From an uncultured Myxococcales bacterium (GTDB lineage Bacteria; Myxococcota_A; UBA9042), in the NCBI GenBank assembly GCA_903840165.1, contig CAIMEY010000012.1:1-64000 (forward strand): 64,000 nt of DNA. Reading direction: 5' to 3'. The position numbers were made by a program, and so were the translations under genes. Under the pieces are notes generated by a model that worked only from the letters and a program-made list of their open reading frames with translations, did no database searches and had not been told where the DNA came from. Position 1 is the stretch's first letter. Each line of letters opens with the position of its first letter. This document shows positions 1-7,914 of the stretch, in pieces.

Positions 1-76
1 CTAGGCATCTTCGCCCTGGTTGCGCGGGAAGGCACCTGCGCCTTGCGTTGACCCGTTTGGCCCCTGGGCAGCCTAG

Positions 77-92
77 CGATGCACGTGCATCG
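77..92. repeat. 16-bp perfect palindrome
   Basis: CGATGCACGTGCATCG is a perfect inverted repeat with no spacer. It lies in non-coding sequence near the window edge, beyond the 3' end of the small gene at 243-485. A symmetric site of this size suits a dimeric transcription factor, but its target gene would lie to the left of the window and cannot be seen. A chance palindrome is possible. Confidence 0.4.
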
Positions 93-242
93 AGCAACAT
101 CCTGAAGTCTCGGTATGTTTACGCGCTCTCGGTCTAGCACGCAGTTGGCTGGGCACTGACGGCCGGGCAACGTCGGCCGGGGCATGTTGGGGCGGGGCTG
201 TTCACCGCCCAAGGGCAGCGCTTCCGGGCCCAAGGGCACCGT

Positions 243-485
243 TCACATCATGTCCGGCGGCAGCGGGCCGCCCGCTTTGATTTGCGCGTGCAGCTGATCG
301 GCCTTCTCTTGCATGCTCGCAAGCTTGCGATACAGCTGCATGAAGTGAACATTATCAATGAATTTCATGAGGTGATTGCGGCCGCGGAACTCCTGCGTCG
401 TCGCCGTATCAATGATTTCCTTAAGAATTCGAATTTCATTGCGGGTAAACGAGTTGCTGACGCGAATGATGGCCTGTTTGCTCAT
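243..485 (-). CDS. Small hypothetical protein (80 aa)
   Basis: This 80-residue protein matches no family I recognise. It is charged and helical in appearance, with a run of Arg/Lys/Glu residues in the first two thirds and a Gly-Pro-rich tail ending in PPDMM. It has no signal peptide or membrane segment, so it is probably cytoplasmic. The ATG at 485 has a possible ribosome binding site (AGGA, about 8 bases upstream). It is transcribed away from the phosphatase gene at 859. A GGGCGG/CCGCCC inverted repeat at 190-210 lies just past its stop and could act as a weak terminator, although no T-run follows. The residue composition looks like a real protein and not an antisense shadow. Confidence 0.55.
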   Translation of the reverse strand: MSKQAIIRVSNSFTRNEIRILKEIIDTATTQEFRGRNHLMKFIDNVHFMQLYRKLASMQEKADQLHAQIKAGGPLPPDMM

Positions 486-858
486 TGCATGAATCCTACG
501 GCGGACATGAATCCTATCAGGGCTTTGCCAAAACCTACGCGGGGTTACGCGCTGGCTGGCCGATGGCTCTTGCGGCCTCTGGGGCGCTAGTGTGCATCAC
601 CGTCGCCCCGCTTGCCAAGGGCTTTGGCGCATTGCGTCACAGTAGTCCCGTGGCGTCGGGATAGCCATATGAAATTACGCATGAACATGGAAACGCAGGC
701 CGATCCGCTGCGCAGTGCCCGGGGCGCCAATCGCCGTTGACGAATTCCCGGCCCATGGCGCACAGTAGGCGCAGGCCCCGCAGGCCCCATGGCATGGTCC
801 AAGTGCAGGTCGTGATGGGTACATGTTCTTGTCATAGTTGAGCTATTGCTGGAGAGAA
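486..858. other. Divergent intergenic region
   Basis: This 373-base region separates the minus-strand small gene from the plus-strand Ppx/GppA gene, so it should hold promoters for both. I see no clear -35/-10 pair, riboswitch or tRNA. The only firm signal is GGAGAG at 851-856, the ribosome binding site of the downstream gene. Confidence 0.4.
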
Positions 859-1800
859 ATGCGCCCCATTGCGGTTATTGACGTCGGTTCCAACTCCATC
901 TGTCTGATGACCGGCTTGGTGCTGCGCTCGGGACGCATCCACGTCATCGATAAGCTCAAGGATGCTGCGCGGATGCGCGACGAACTCGGCGAGGACGGCA
1001 CGCTATCGGAGGCGGCCATCGAACGAGCCGTGGCGCTGCTCAAAGTCTTTCGCACCCAAGTAGATGAATTTGATGCGGAACTTCGCGCGGTGGCCACTGC
1101 GACGCTGCGGGCTGCGCGCAACACGCCCGAATTTGTCGAGCGCGTTCGACAAGAGGCTGGAATTGAACTGGAAGTGATCTCTGGCGAGCAGGAAGCGCGC
1201 CTGGCCTTTCGCGGTGTGGTCGAAGGCATGGGCGCTCCTCCGGGCGATGTGCTGTGCGCGGATGTGGGCGGTGGTTCTACGGAATTGGTCCTTGGGCGGG
1301 ATGGCGAAGTTGCCTATACGGTCAGCATTCCCGTCGGTGCCTTGGTCGTGGCCAAGCAATGGTTGGGGCCGGACCCCGTGTCACCGCAGGCCGTGGCGAG
1401 AGCCCGCAAAGAAATCGACCACTTACTGCGCCCAGCGCTGCGCAACTTCCACGATCTGCCCCACCTACGCGGTATCGCGACCAGTGGCACAATTCAGCGA
1501 ATTGCGAGGATTGCCGCCGCATTGGATGGTCAGGTGCGCACTGACGTCGACCGGATGGTCCTTGGCCGGACCGAGTTTGCCCGCGTGGTTGCGGCCCTGG
1601 AACACGCACCAACGCAGCGAGAACGTTTGCATTTGCCGGGCATGGACCCGACGCGTGCCGATTCCCTGCTCGGCGGGGCGTTGATCCATGCGGCGCTGGC
1701 CGACGCACTCAGTCTGCACCATTGGACGGTGTCCATGGCCGGATTGCGCATGGGTATTTTGGCTGAGCTGCGCGATGCGCGGCGGCCGTCGGGAAATTGA
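859..1800 (+). CDS. Ppx/GppA family phosphatase
   Basis: This 313-residue protein belongs to the exopolyphosphatase/guanosine pentaphosphate phosphatase family, which hydrolyses polyphosphate or pppGpp in the cytoplasm. Both phosphate-binding loops of the ASKHA fold are present: IDVGSNSICLM near the N-terminus and DVGGGSTEL around residue 135. The length matches the short, two-domain form that lacks the C-terminal HD domain. The ATG at 859 was chosen because GGAGAG ends two bases before it and the protein then begins MRPIAVIDVGSNS, as in the family. An in-frame TTG at 838 is less likely. A DUF2807 gene follows 43 bases later and may be co-transcribed. Whether the substrate is polyphosphate or pppGpp cannot be told from sequence. 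Confidence 0.88.
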   Translation: MRPIAVIDVGSNSICLMTGLVLRSGRIHVIDKLKDAARMRDELGEDGTLSEAAIERAVALLKVFRTQVDEFDAELRAVATATLRAARNTPEFVERVRQEAGIELEVISGEQEARLAFRGVVEGMGAPPGDVLCADVGGGSTELVLGRDGEVAYTVSIPVGALVVAKQWLGPDPVSPQAVARARKEIDHLLRPALRNFHDLPHLRGIATSGTIQRIARIAAALDGQVRTDVDRMVLGRTEFARVVAALEHAPTQRERLHLPGMDPTRADSLLGGALIHAALADALSLHHWTVSMAGLRMGILAELRDARRPSGN

Positions 1801-1843
1801 TGAGCGCGGCCGGGGCTCACGGTCCTTGCGCAGGAGCACACCC

Positions 1844-2482
1844 ATGACGATGCGCATATTCCTCGTGATTTTGATGGCTTGTAACGCTTGTCTCGGCACC
1901 AAGGGCAATGGCCAAGCGGCGCAGCAAACGCGCTCGGTGGTGCCCGTCCACGCGCTGGTCGTGCAAGGGGCGCTGACGGTGCTGGTGGATGCACAGGCCA
2001 AGACGCCGCGCACGCTACTCAGGGGTGACGAGAATCTCCTTGATAAGATTGATACTTCGATTGTCGATGGCGTGTTGACGGTCTCTACCAACGGTCAGTT
2101 GACACCGGTTGTGCCGCTGGTCCTGGAATTGGCGACGCCGGCCCTCGATGCCGTGACGCTGCAAGGGGCCGCGGCGGTGACTTTGGCCGGGCTGCATGGC
2201 AACCAATTCGACCTTCACGTCGACGGCGCTGCTGACGTGCATGGCAAAGGCTCTGTAGATAAACTGCAATTGACCTTGTCCGGCATTGCCGCCGTCGATG
2301 CCGAGAACCTGCTGGCGCACGATGTCGCCGTGGACGTCTCCGGCGCGAGTCGCTGTGTTGTCCATCCGTTACAGGCCCTGGACGTCAAGATTAGTGGCAC
2401 GGGCACCGTCGAGTACATCGGTCGCGAGGTCAAAATCACCAAGAATATTGCGGGGATCGGTGTGCTTCGGCCCAAGGACTAG
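1844..2482 (+). CDS. DUF2807 (GIN domain) exported protein
   Basis: The 212-residue product starts with a short hydrophobic leader containing two cysteines (LMACNAC), which suggests a lipoprotein. The rest is a repetitive beta-rich domain of the DUF2807 or GIN type. Signs are the early DGVLTVSTNG strand, repeating L-x-G-x-A-x-V turns and a terminal KISGTGTVEYIG. These domains form a right-handed beta-helix and are usually described as putative cell-surface or autotransporter adhesins, with no known enzyme activity. AGGAG at 1832-1836 sets the ATG at 1844; the reading frame upstream of it has no such support. It lies 43 bases after the phosphatase gene. The stem AACCCG/CGGGTT at 2490-2511 follows the stop but has no T-run. 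Confidence 0.8.
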   Translation: MTMRIFLVILMACNACLGTKGNGQAAQQTRSVVPVHALVVQGALTVLVDAQAKTPRTLLRGDENLLDKIDTSIVDGVLTVSTNGQLTPVVPLVLELATPALDAVTLQGAAAVTLAGLHGNQFDLHVDGAADVHGKGSVDKLQLTLSGIAAVDAENLLAHDVAVDVSGASRCVVHPLQALDVKISGTGTVEYIGREVKITKNIAGIGVLRPKD

Positions 2483-2586
2483 TACCTCAAACCCGAAGTT
2501 CCTTCCGGGTTCGGGGTACAGTGTTTGCGTTTTTCTGCGACCTTGCCGACCCAAGCAGCGCCCACTGGGCTAGGGGCGGGGCTCGC

Positions 2587-3243
2587 CTAAGACCGCAGCG
2601 CGAGCAGCTGCGGCAGTAGGTCGCTCGGCTCATCGATCAGCAACTGTGCACCATGGTTGCGCAATTCTTCTCTAGAGCGAAAACCCCAAGTCACGCCAAC
2701 GGCGGTCATGCCGGCAGCCACGGCCGTGTCCATGTCGGTCGACGTGTCACCGATGAAGGCACATTCTCCAGGCGCCACCTGCAGTTGGGCTGCTATTGCC
2801 AAAGCCGCGGTTGGGTCGGGCTTACGTGGAACTTGGTCCTTCTGCCCGGCGATAATCGCAAAGGTAGACGGAGAAAACAGTTGCTGGACAAGGGTTTGCG
2901 TTGCCGCGTCGGGCTTGTTGCTCAGCACGGCCAGGGCCAGACCCGCCGTCGCCAAGCCATCCAAAGCAGGGACAATGCCCGCAAACGGCTGGGTACGGCC
3001 CGGCAGGCGCGCTGCATAGGCTTGGCGATAGCTGCCTAGAACTACCTGAAAAGACTCGGTATGGGGCGCAATGGCGCGGGAGGTCAGGACGTCCACGCCC
3101 TCACCGACGAAGTGCAAGTAGGCGGCTCGCGGGTGTACAGGTAATCCATTGATCTGCAAGGCATCATTCATCGCGGCGGCGATGTCATGCAGGCTGTCGA
3201 CCAAGGTCCCATCGAGGTCAAAGATTGCGCAACGAATGGACAT
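2587..3243 (-). CDS. gph: HAD-family phosphoglycolate phosphatase-like hydrolase
   Basis: This 218-residue haloacid dehalogenase-type phosphatase probably removes phosphate from 2-phosphoglycolate or a related small metabolite. Motif I is FDLDGTLVDS at residues 8-17, holding the nucleophile and the acid/base Asp. Motif II is the Ser of VLSNK. Motif III is the Lys in RKPDP, and motif IV is FIGDTSTDMDTA. A helical cap sits between motifs I and II, as in the Gph/PGP subfamily. The gene lies 84 bases downstream of the Cys-rich lipoprotein gene on the same strand, with no obvious functional link. The substrate is inferred from the family only, since HAD proteins are hard to assign. Confidence 0.8.
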   Translation of the reverse strand: MSIRCAIFDLDGTLVDSLHDIAAAMNDALQINGLPVHPRAAYLHFVGEGVDVLTSRAIAPHTESFQVVLGSYRQAYAARLPGRTQPFAGIVPALDGLATAGLALAVLSNKPDAATQTLVQQLFSPSTFAIIAGQKDQVPRKPDPTAALAIAAQLQVAPGECAFIGDTSTDMDTAVAAGMTAVGVTWGFRSREELRNHGAQLLIDEPSDLLPQLLALRS

Positions 3244-3327
3244 GCTTTGCCTTTTATCGCGGTGCTCACCCGGGCAGCCGGCCGTTTTCCCAATGGTATC
3301 CAGTGGACGCGGGACTACGACTCAGGA

Positions 3328-6300
3328 CTACGGCAGCGCAGCCGTAATCAAAGCCAAGCCGCCGTTGCTTTCCCAGGCCAGACTAAAGCGCTTGCCGTCG
3401 GCAGCCAAGACAAGCTCAGATAAGCCCCCGCCATCTTTGATAAAACTACCGGTACTGTGGCCCGCGAAATCGCTTGCCAGCAGCGAAATCTTCTTGACGA
3501 CGAACTGTTTGTCGTCCACCGGTTGCAGGCGCATGAACTGCAAGCTCGCCGAACCTGGCATTGCCCAAGCCAGCAAAAAATCAGGACTTCCTGGAATCTC
3601 AGCGATGCGAAAGGCCTGAATCACCGCCGGGCCCACGTAGCCCGCGGGCGGCTCAAACAGGGCGACCACGGCGGGATTGGCCAGGGGAGAGGCTGCATCG
3701 GCACTGCCGCGGCCAAAGGCAATAAAGCCTTTTGTAACGCCAAGTTCCACGTAGGTGCCAGAGATGAGGACGCCCAGTTTGCCGGCCTCAGGGTCCCATG
3801 CGGCGTCCACACCGGCATAGGTGGCTGAGTTTCCAGGTGTTTCGGCGCCCGTCATGATTACTTTGGCGCTCGCGTCTAGGTTGCCGTCGGGCGCAATCTT
3901 AAGCAATTCCAAAGCACTGAAAGTGTCCCCCGGCTTGGTGAACTGCCCCAAGCTCAGCAGGGCGCGGCCCAGGCTCTGAGCGACCACCAGCGGCCGAGTT
4001 GGGAGAGGCATTTCAACGTAAGCTTGAATGGTTGCGTGGGCAATCGCTTTGCCCGCTCCTCCCCAGCCGAGGGTGCCCGAGCCCTGCCATTGAAGATCGC
4101 CCTGACTGGCTGGGCGCAGGACAACGCCCGACAAATCCTCGACTTTATCGGGATTTGCACCGGCAGCGATCAGCAAATCAATCCCCGGACGGGCCAGCAG
4201 AGGGGCTGGGACCCCCGAAGGGCAGGGGGAAGTCAAAACGCTGGATTTTCCAGAACCTGCAACGCCTACGAGCGCAGAAGCCAGGGCACCTGGCGCACAG
4301 GATGCAGGGTTTGCTTGCAACCAGGACAGCACCAAATGATCATACGTTGCAGGGTGTTGCTGCAGTTGCGGCATCTGGCTGCACCCTTGGGACGGCACGA
4401 CCGTCAGGGGCTCCACGGTCGGCTGGGCCTGGGACGGCTCAAAGACCAGATCGATGATCGAAGAATTCACTGACAGCGTGCAGGCTTGGCTCTGAATCGC
4501 CAACATGAGTTGGGCAATGCTGCCCGTTGGACCCAAGTGGCTGTCCTGCCAGGCCAGAGAGGGAAGCAGCGGTAAAGGTGCAATATTGCTGTCTAAAGGC
4601 ACCTGTACTGGCCCTGCGACCCCGCCCTTGCTGGTCAAACACAGGCCGGCGGTGCACGCGTGCAGGGGCCCACAGGTCGAAATGACGATGCAGCCGACGG
4701 TTGGGTCGCAGACGGGCGCTGTGCACGCCGCCGCATTGCCGCCGCTACACGATTTGGCGGTACCCGGCTGGCAGACGCCGAGGGCACAATAGTCCCCGAT
4801 AGTACAGGCATTTCCATCGCTGCAGGCCCCTGCGACCGCCGTATGCACGCAACCGCCGGGCGCAAGGCAGGCGTCATCGGTGCAAGGGTTGTTGTCGTCG
4901 CAAGGTGAACTACCGCCGCCGCCAACGCAGACGCCGCTCTGGCAAATATCTCCGGAGGTACAAGCATTTCCGTCATCGCAGCTGCCGCCGCTGCTACCAG
5001 ACCAATCGCTGCTAGAGACCTTGGGCTGGCACGCGAAGCAAGGCTTTCCCGGGGCCAAATCTCCCGACTTTACGCAGAGTTTTAGAGTACTTAGGTAGCA
5101 CGCATTGGCATCGACGGCGTGGGTGCAGCCGCCGGCTTGGCACTGATCGACGGTGCAGGCAATTCCGTCGTCTAGGCACGCGGAACCATTGGCCAAGAGC
5201 GCGTGGACACAGCCACCTTGGGCCGCGCAGCTGTCGGTGGTGCAGGCGTTGCCGTCGTCGCACGTGTCGGTGACGCCCGCGCAAAGCCCGGCCGTGCATA
5301 AGTCATTCTTGGTGCAAGGGTTTGCGTCGTCGCAGGGGCCGGCGGCGTTGGCGTGCTGGCAGGGCTTGGCTGCGGAACCATTGCAGAAATCGGTCGTGCA
5401 CGGGTTGCCATCGTCGCAGGGAATCTGCTGCCCGGAGCATTGGGCCGAGTTGATGCAAACCGCGTTGATCGTACAGGGATTTCCTGTGTCGCAGGCCAGA
5501 CCCGTGCGCGGCGACCAGCCCTTGGGATTTTGCAAAGGCAAGCAGCCCATGCAGGGCGCGCCGGCTTGCAAGACGCCGCCGCTGAGGCAGGTGTTGTCGA
5601 TCAGGCAAGTGCCTGCTTTGATTTGGTTATGGTCGCATTGGCCGGCCTTGCATTGGTCAATGCTGCATTCGAGGCTATCGGCGGGGCAGGCCAGGCCGTC
5701 GAGCTCGGGTAAGTGCTCGCATTTACCCGTCTTTGCATTGCACGTGTCGATCGTGCATGCGTTGTTGTCGTCGCAGAATTGCGGGGTGCCCACGCACTGC
5801 CCGGCCACGCATAAGTCATAGGCAGTGCAGGCATTTCCGTCGTTGCAGCCGTAGTCCGGCTTGACCAGGTAGGCGCAACCGCTCTCAGCGATGCACGCGT
5901 CGTCGGTGCAGGGGTTGCCGTCGCTGCACAGCACCACAGTCCCGCCGCACACGCCGGCTGAGCAATGGTCGTCCTTGGTGCAAGCGTCGGCATCGTCGCA
6001 GGGCGTAATGCCGGCTGGTAAGTTGCTGCAACCACTGTTGTTTGCGCAGGTGTCTGTGGTGCAGGGATTGCCGTCGTCGCACATCGTGTCATTGTTGCAA
6101 GGGCAGACGACTGCGCCACCGATGCAGGTGCCACCGTTGCAAAAATCTTTGTATGTACAGGCGTTTCCATCACTGCACGCCAGCAGATTGGGCGTATGGG
6201 TGCAGCCGACCACTGGGGCGCAAGTATCGTTGGTGCAAGGGTTTCCGTCGTCGCACTGCGCGGGCTGCATCGGCGTGCCGACACATTTGGCCAGGGTGCA

Positions 6301-7794
6301 ATGGTCGCTCAGCGTGCAGGCATTGTTGTCATCGCACAATGCAGAAGTAGGCGTAAATACACAGCCTATCGCCGGCGTGCAGTTGTCCTTGGTGCACACG
6401 TTCTTGTCGTCGCATTGGGTTAGAGAGCCGACGCAAACGCCGATAATGCAATTGTCTTCTGAAGTGCAGGCGTTGCCGTCGTCACAGGGCGCCGCGTCGA
6501 GGACGGTCCACCCATTGGGGTCTATCCCCGGCTTGCACACTAGGCAAGGGTTGTCGGCCGATTTTTGCAGTGCTGGTACGCACTTGCCAGCGATCGTGCA
6601 GCTTGAGTTGACCGGTACGCCGGTGCAGAACCCGTTGAGGCAGACGTCGGTGGTGCAGGGGTCGGTATCGAAGATGCAGCCGAGTCCGTTTAAGGGCTCA
6701 GACTGACAGCCAAATCCAGACTTGCAGCTGTCCTGCGTGCACGGATTGCCGTCGTCGCAGCCAAGAGGTGCGCTGCCGACGCACTTTCCCTGGACGCAAT
6801 TGTCGACGGTTGTGCAGGAATCCCCGTCATCACAGGTATTTGCGTCCGTCGCGCCGTGAACACAACCGCTCTTGCTGTCGCAGCTGTCAGTGGTGCACGG
6901 GGACTGATCGTCGCAGCTGAGCGGGGAGCCGGTGCAACTGCCTTTGTTGTCACAGGTTTCGCCAACCGTACATGGATCGCCGTCATTGCAAGCGCCTTGT
7001 ATAGCAAGGGTCCAAGTGCTTGAATCAATAGAAGGTTGGCAAGTTTCGCACCAAGAACCGCTGTGCACATCGCCGGTGCCGAAGCATTGGCCGCCAATGA
7101 AGCAAACACCTTGTTTCAGCAAGGGAACACAGGTAGAGCCCCCGGTCGCGGTGTTGTCTGCGCACAGTCCGATGAAGCAGTCGGCCTGCGGTCCTAGCAG
7201 GGGGCAGGTTGAGCCATCGGCTAGTAGGCCGTGTTGGCATTGACCGGCTAGGCAACTATCTGTTGTGCAACCGTTTTGGTCGTCGCACGCGTGGGCACCG
7301 GGTAGGGCGATGCAACTGCCGCTGTGGCATTGGCCGGCGATGGGGCAGCTGTCGACGCTGCTGGTGCAGGAGGCGTCTTCGGGTAATGCATTGATTTCAC
7401 AATGATTTCCCAGCTTGTCGCAGAACGCTTGCCCACACGCTTGCCCCGGCATGTCTTTGCAATCGTTGTCATTTTCACAGGAGATGGTGCTGGTGACGGC
7501 GTCGGCGGCCGGGACGTCGCTGAACAGCCCATCGGCTGCGACGGTTTCGGTGGACTGGTCGACCTCGGCTTGGGCACCATCACTGCCCGAAATAAGCGTG
7601 TCTTGGCTTATGATTGCATCGGCATCGACGCAGATTCCGGCTAGGCATTGCCCGCTGGGGCAGTCTGCATTGACCCGACACGTGAGCGTTACGGCTGGCG
7701 GTGCCTGCAAGCAACCACTAGAGGCGCAGAGCACGACACACCAAGCCGCAAACGCCAATAAGCGCCTGCAATTGCTGGAAATTCGCCTCGGCAT
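3328..7794 (-). CDS. Giant Cys-rich repeat lipoprotein 1
   Basis: The product is about 1,488 residues long. An Arg-rich n-region, a hydrophobic stretch and SSGC predict a lipoprotein. After a Ser/Thr/Asp/Ala-rich linker come about two dozen repeats of the form C-D-D-G-N-x-C-T-x-x-D-x-C, each followed by G-x-C-x-G or G-C-x-H. They extend to about residue 1080. The last 400 residues are nearly free of Cys and look beta-rich. Such repeat proteins are typical of myxobacterial cell surfaces, but their function is unknown. The abundant Asp and the disulphide-ready Cys pairs suggest metal binding or a rigid stalk; this is inference. The start is uncertain. The ATG at 7794 gives a good leader but lacks a strong Shine-Dalgarno. 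An in-frame TTG at 7818 follows GGAG but lies in the T-run of a likely terminator. Confidence 0.85.
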   Translation of the reverse strand: MPRRISSNCRRLLAFAAWCVVLCASSGCLQAPPAVTLTCRVNADCPSGQCLAGICVDADAIISQDTLISGSDGAQAEVDQSTETVAADGLFSDVPAADAVTSTISCENDNDCKDMPGQACGQAFCDKLGNHCEINALPEDASCTSSVDSCPIAGQCHSGSCIALPGAHACDDQNGCTTDSCLAGQCQHGLLADGSTCPLLGPQADCFIGLCADNTATGGSTCVPLLKQGVCFIGGQCFGTGDVHSGSWCETCQPSIDSSTWTLAIQGACNDGDPCTVGETCDNKGSCTGSPLSCDDQSPCTTDSCDSKSGCVHGATDANTCDDGDSCTTVDNCVQGKCVGSAPLGCDDGNPCTQDSCKSGFGCQSEPLNGLGCIFDTDPCTTDVCLNGFCTGVPVNSSCTIAGKCVPALQKSADNPCLVCKPGIDPNGWTVLDAAPCDDGNACTSEDNCIIGVCVGSLTQCDDKNVCTKDNCTPAIGCVFTPTSALCDDNNACTLSDHCTLAKCVGTPMQPAQCDDGNPCTNDTCAPVVGCTHTPNLLACSDGNACTYKDFCNGGTCIGGAVVCPCNNDTMCDDGNPCTTDTCANNSGCSNLPAGITPCDDADACTKDDHCSAGVCGGTVVLCSDGNPCTDDACIAESGCAYLVKPDYGCNDGNACTAYDLCVAGQCVGTPQFCDDNNACTIDTCNAKTGKCEHLPELDGLACPADSLECSIDQCKAGQCDHNQIKAGTCLIDNTCLSGGVLQAGAPCMGCLPLQNPKGWSPRTGLACDTGNPCTINAVCINSAQCSGQQIPCDDGNPCTTDFCNGSAAKPCQHANAAGPCDDANPCTKNDLCTAGLCAGVTDTCDDGNACTTDSCAAQGGCVHALLANGSACLDDGIACTVDQCQAGGCTHAVDANACYLSTLKLCVKSGDLAPGKPCFACQPKVSSSDWSGSSGGSCDDGNACTSGDICQSGVCVGGGGSSPCDDNNPCTDDACLAPGGCVHTAVAGACSDGNACTIGDYCALGVCQPGTAKSCSGGNAAACTAPVCDPTVGCIVISTCGPLHACTAGLCLTSKGGVAGPVQVPLDSNIAPLPLLPSLAWQDSHLGPTGSIAQLMLAIQSQACTLSVNSSIIDLVFEPSQAQPTVEPLTVVPSQGCSQMPQLQQHPATYDHLVLSWLQANPASCAPGALASALVGVAGSGKSSVLTSPCPSGVPAPLLARPGIDLLIAAGANPDKVEDLSGVVLRPASQGDLQWQGSGTLGWGGAGKAIAHATIQAYVEMPLPTRPLVVAQSLGRALLSLGQFTKPGDTFSALELLKIAPDGNLDASAKVIMTGAETPGNSATYAGVDAAWDPEAGKLGVLISGTYVELGVTKGFIAFGRGSADAASPLANPAVVALFEPPAGYVGPAVIQAFRIAEIPGSPDFLLAWAMPGSASLQFMRLQPVDDKQFVVKKISLLASDFAGHSTGSFIKDGGGLSELVLAADGKRFSLAWESNGGLALITAALP

Positions 7795-7816
7795 GTGGGG
7801 GATCAGCCGCAGGGAC

Positions 7817-7840
7817 AAAAAAAGCTCCGGGCGCCGAGCT
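7817..7840 (-). terminator. Probable intrinsic terminator between two lipoprotein genes
   Basis: On the minus strand the sequence reads AGCTCGG-CGC-CCGGAGCT followed by a run of seven T. The outer arms AGCTC and GAGCT pair perfectly, and inner GG/CC pairs are separated by a one-base bulge. It lies between the hydrolase lipoprotein gene, which ends at 7915, and the start of the Cys-rich lipoprotein gene. It would therefore end or attenuate read-through into that gene. Confidence 0.5.
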
Positions 7841-7914
7841 TTGCCAGCGCATCCAAGGTGAGGATAGCGGATTTGCCCGCGAGCCGGAAGTTGCTGCGGC
7901 GCTTGAGCATCGTA

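Noticed and set aside
5153..6706. Two long open frames (222 and 271 codons) opposite Cys-rich lipoprotein 1
   Set aside because: They run antisense to the repeat array, and their repeated S-S-Q/V-Q-A-L-P-S-S pattern is the complement of the Cys/Asp repeat codons. The sense frame explains them.
3328..7794. Regular short DNA repeats that resemble a CRISPR array
   Set aside because: The period varies, the repeats are in frame and encode C-D-D-G-N-x-C-T. There are no conserved repeats with unique spacers and no cas genes.
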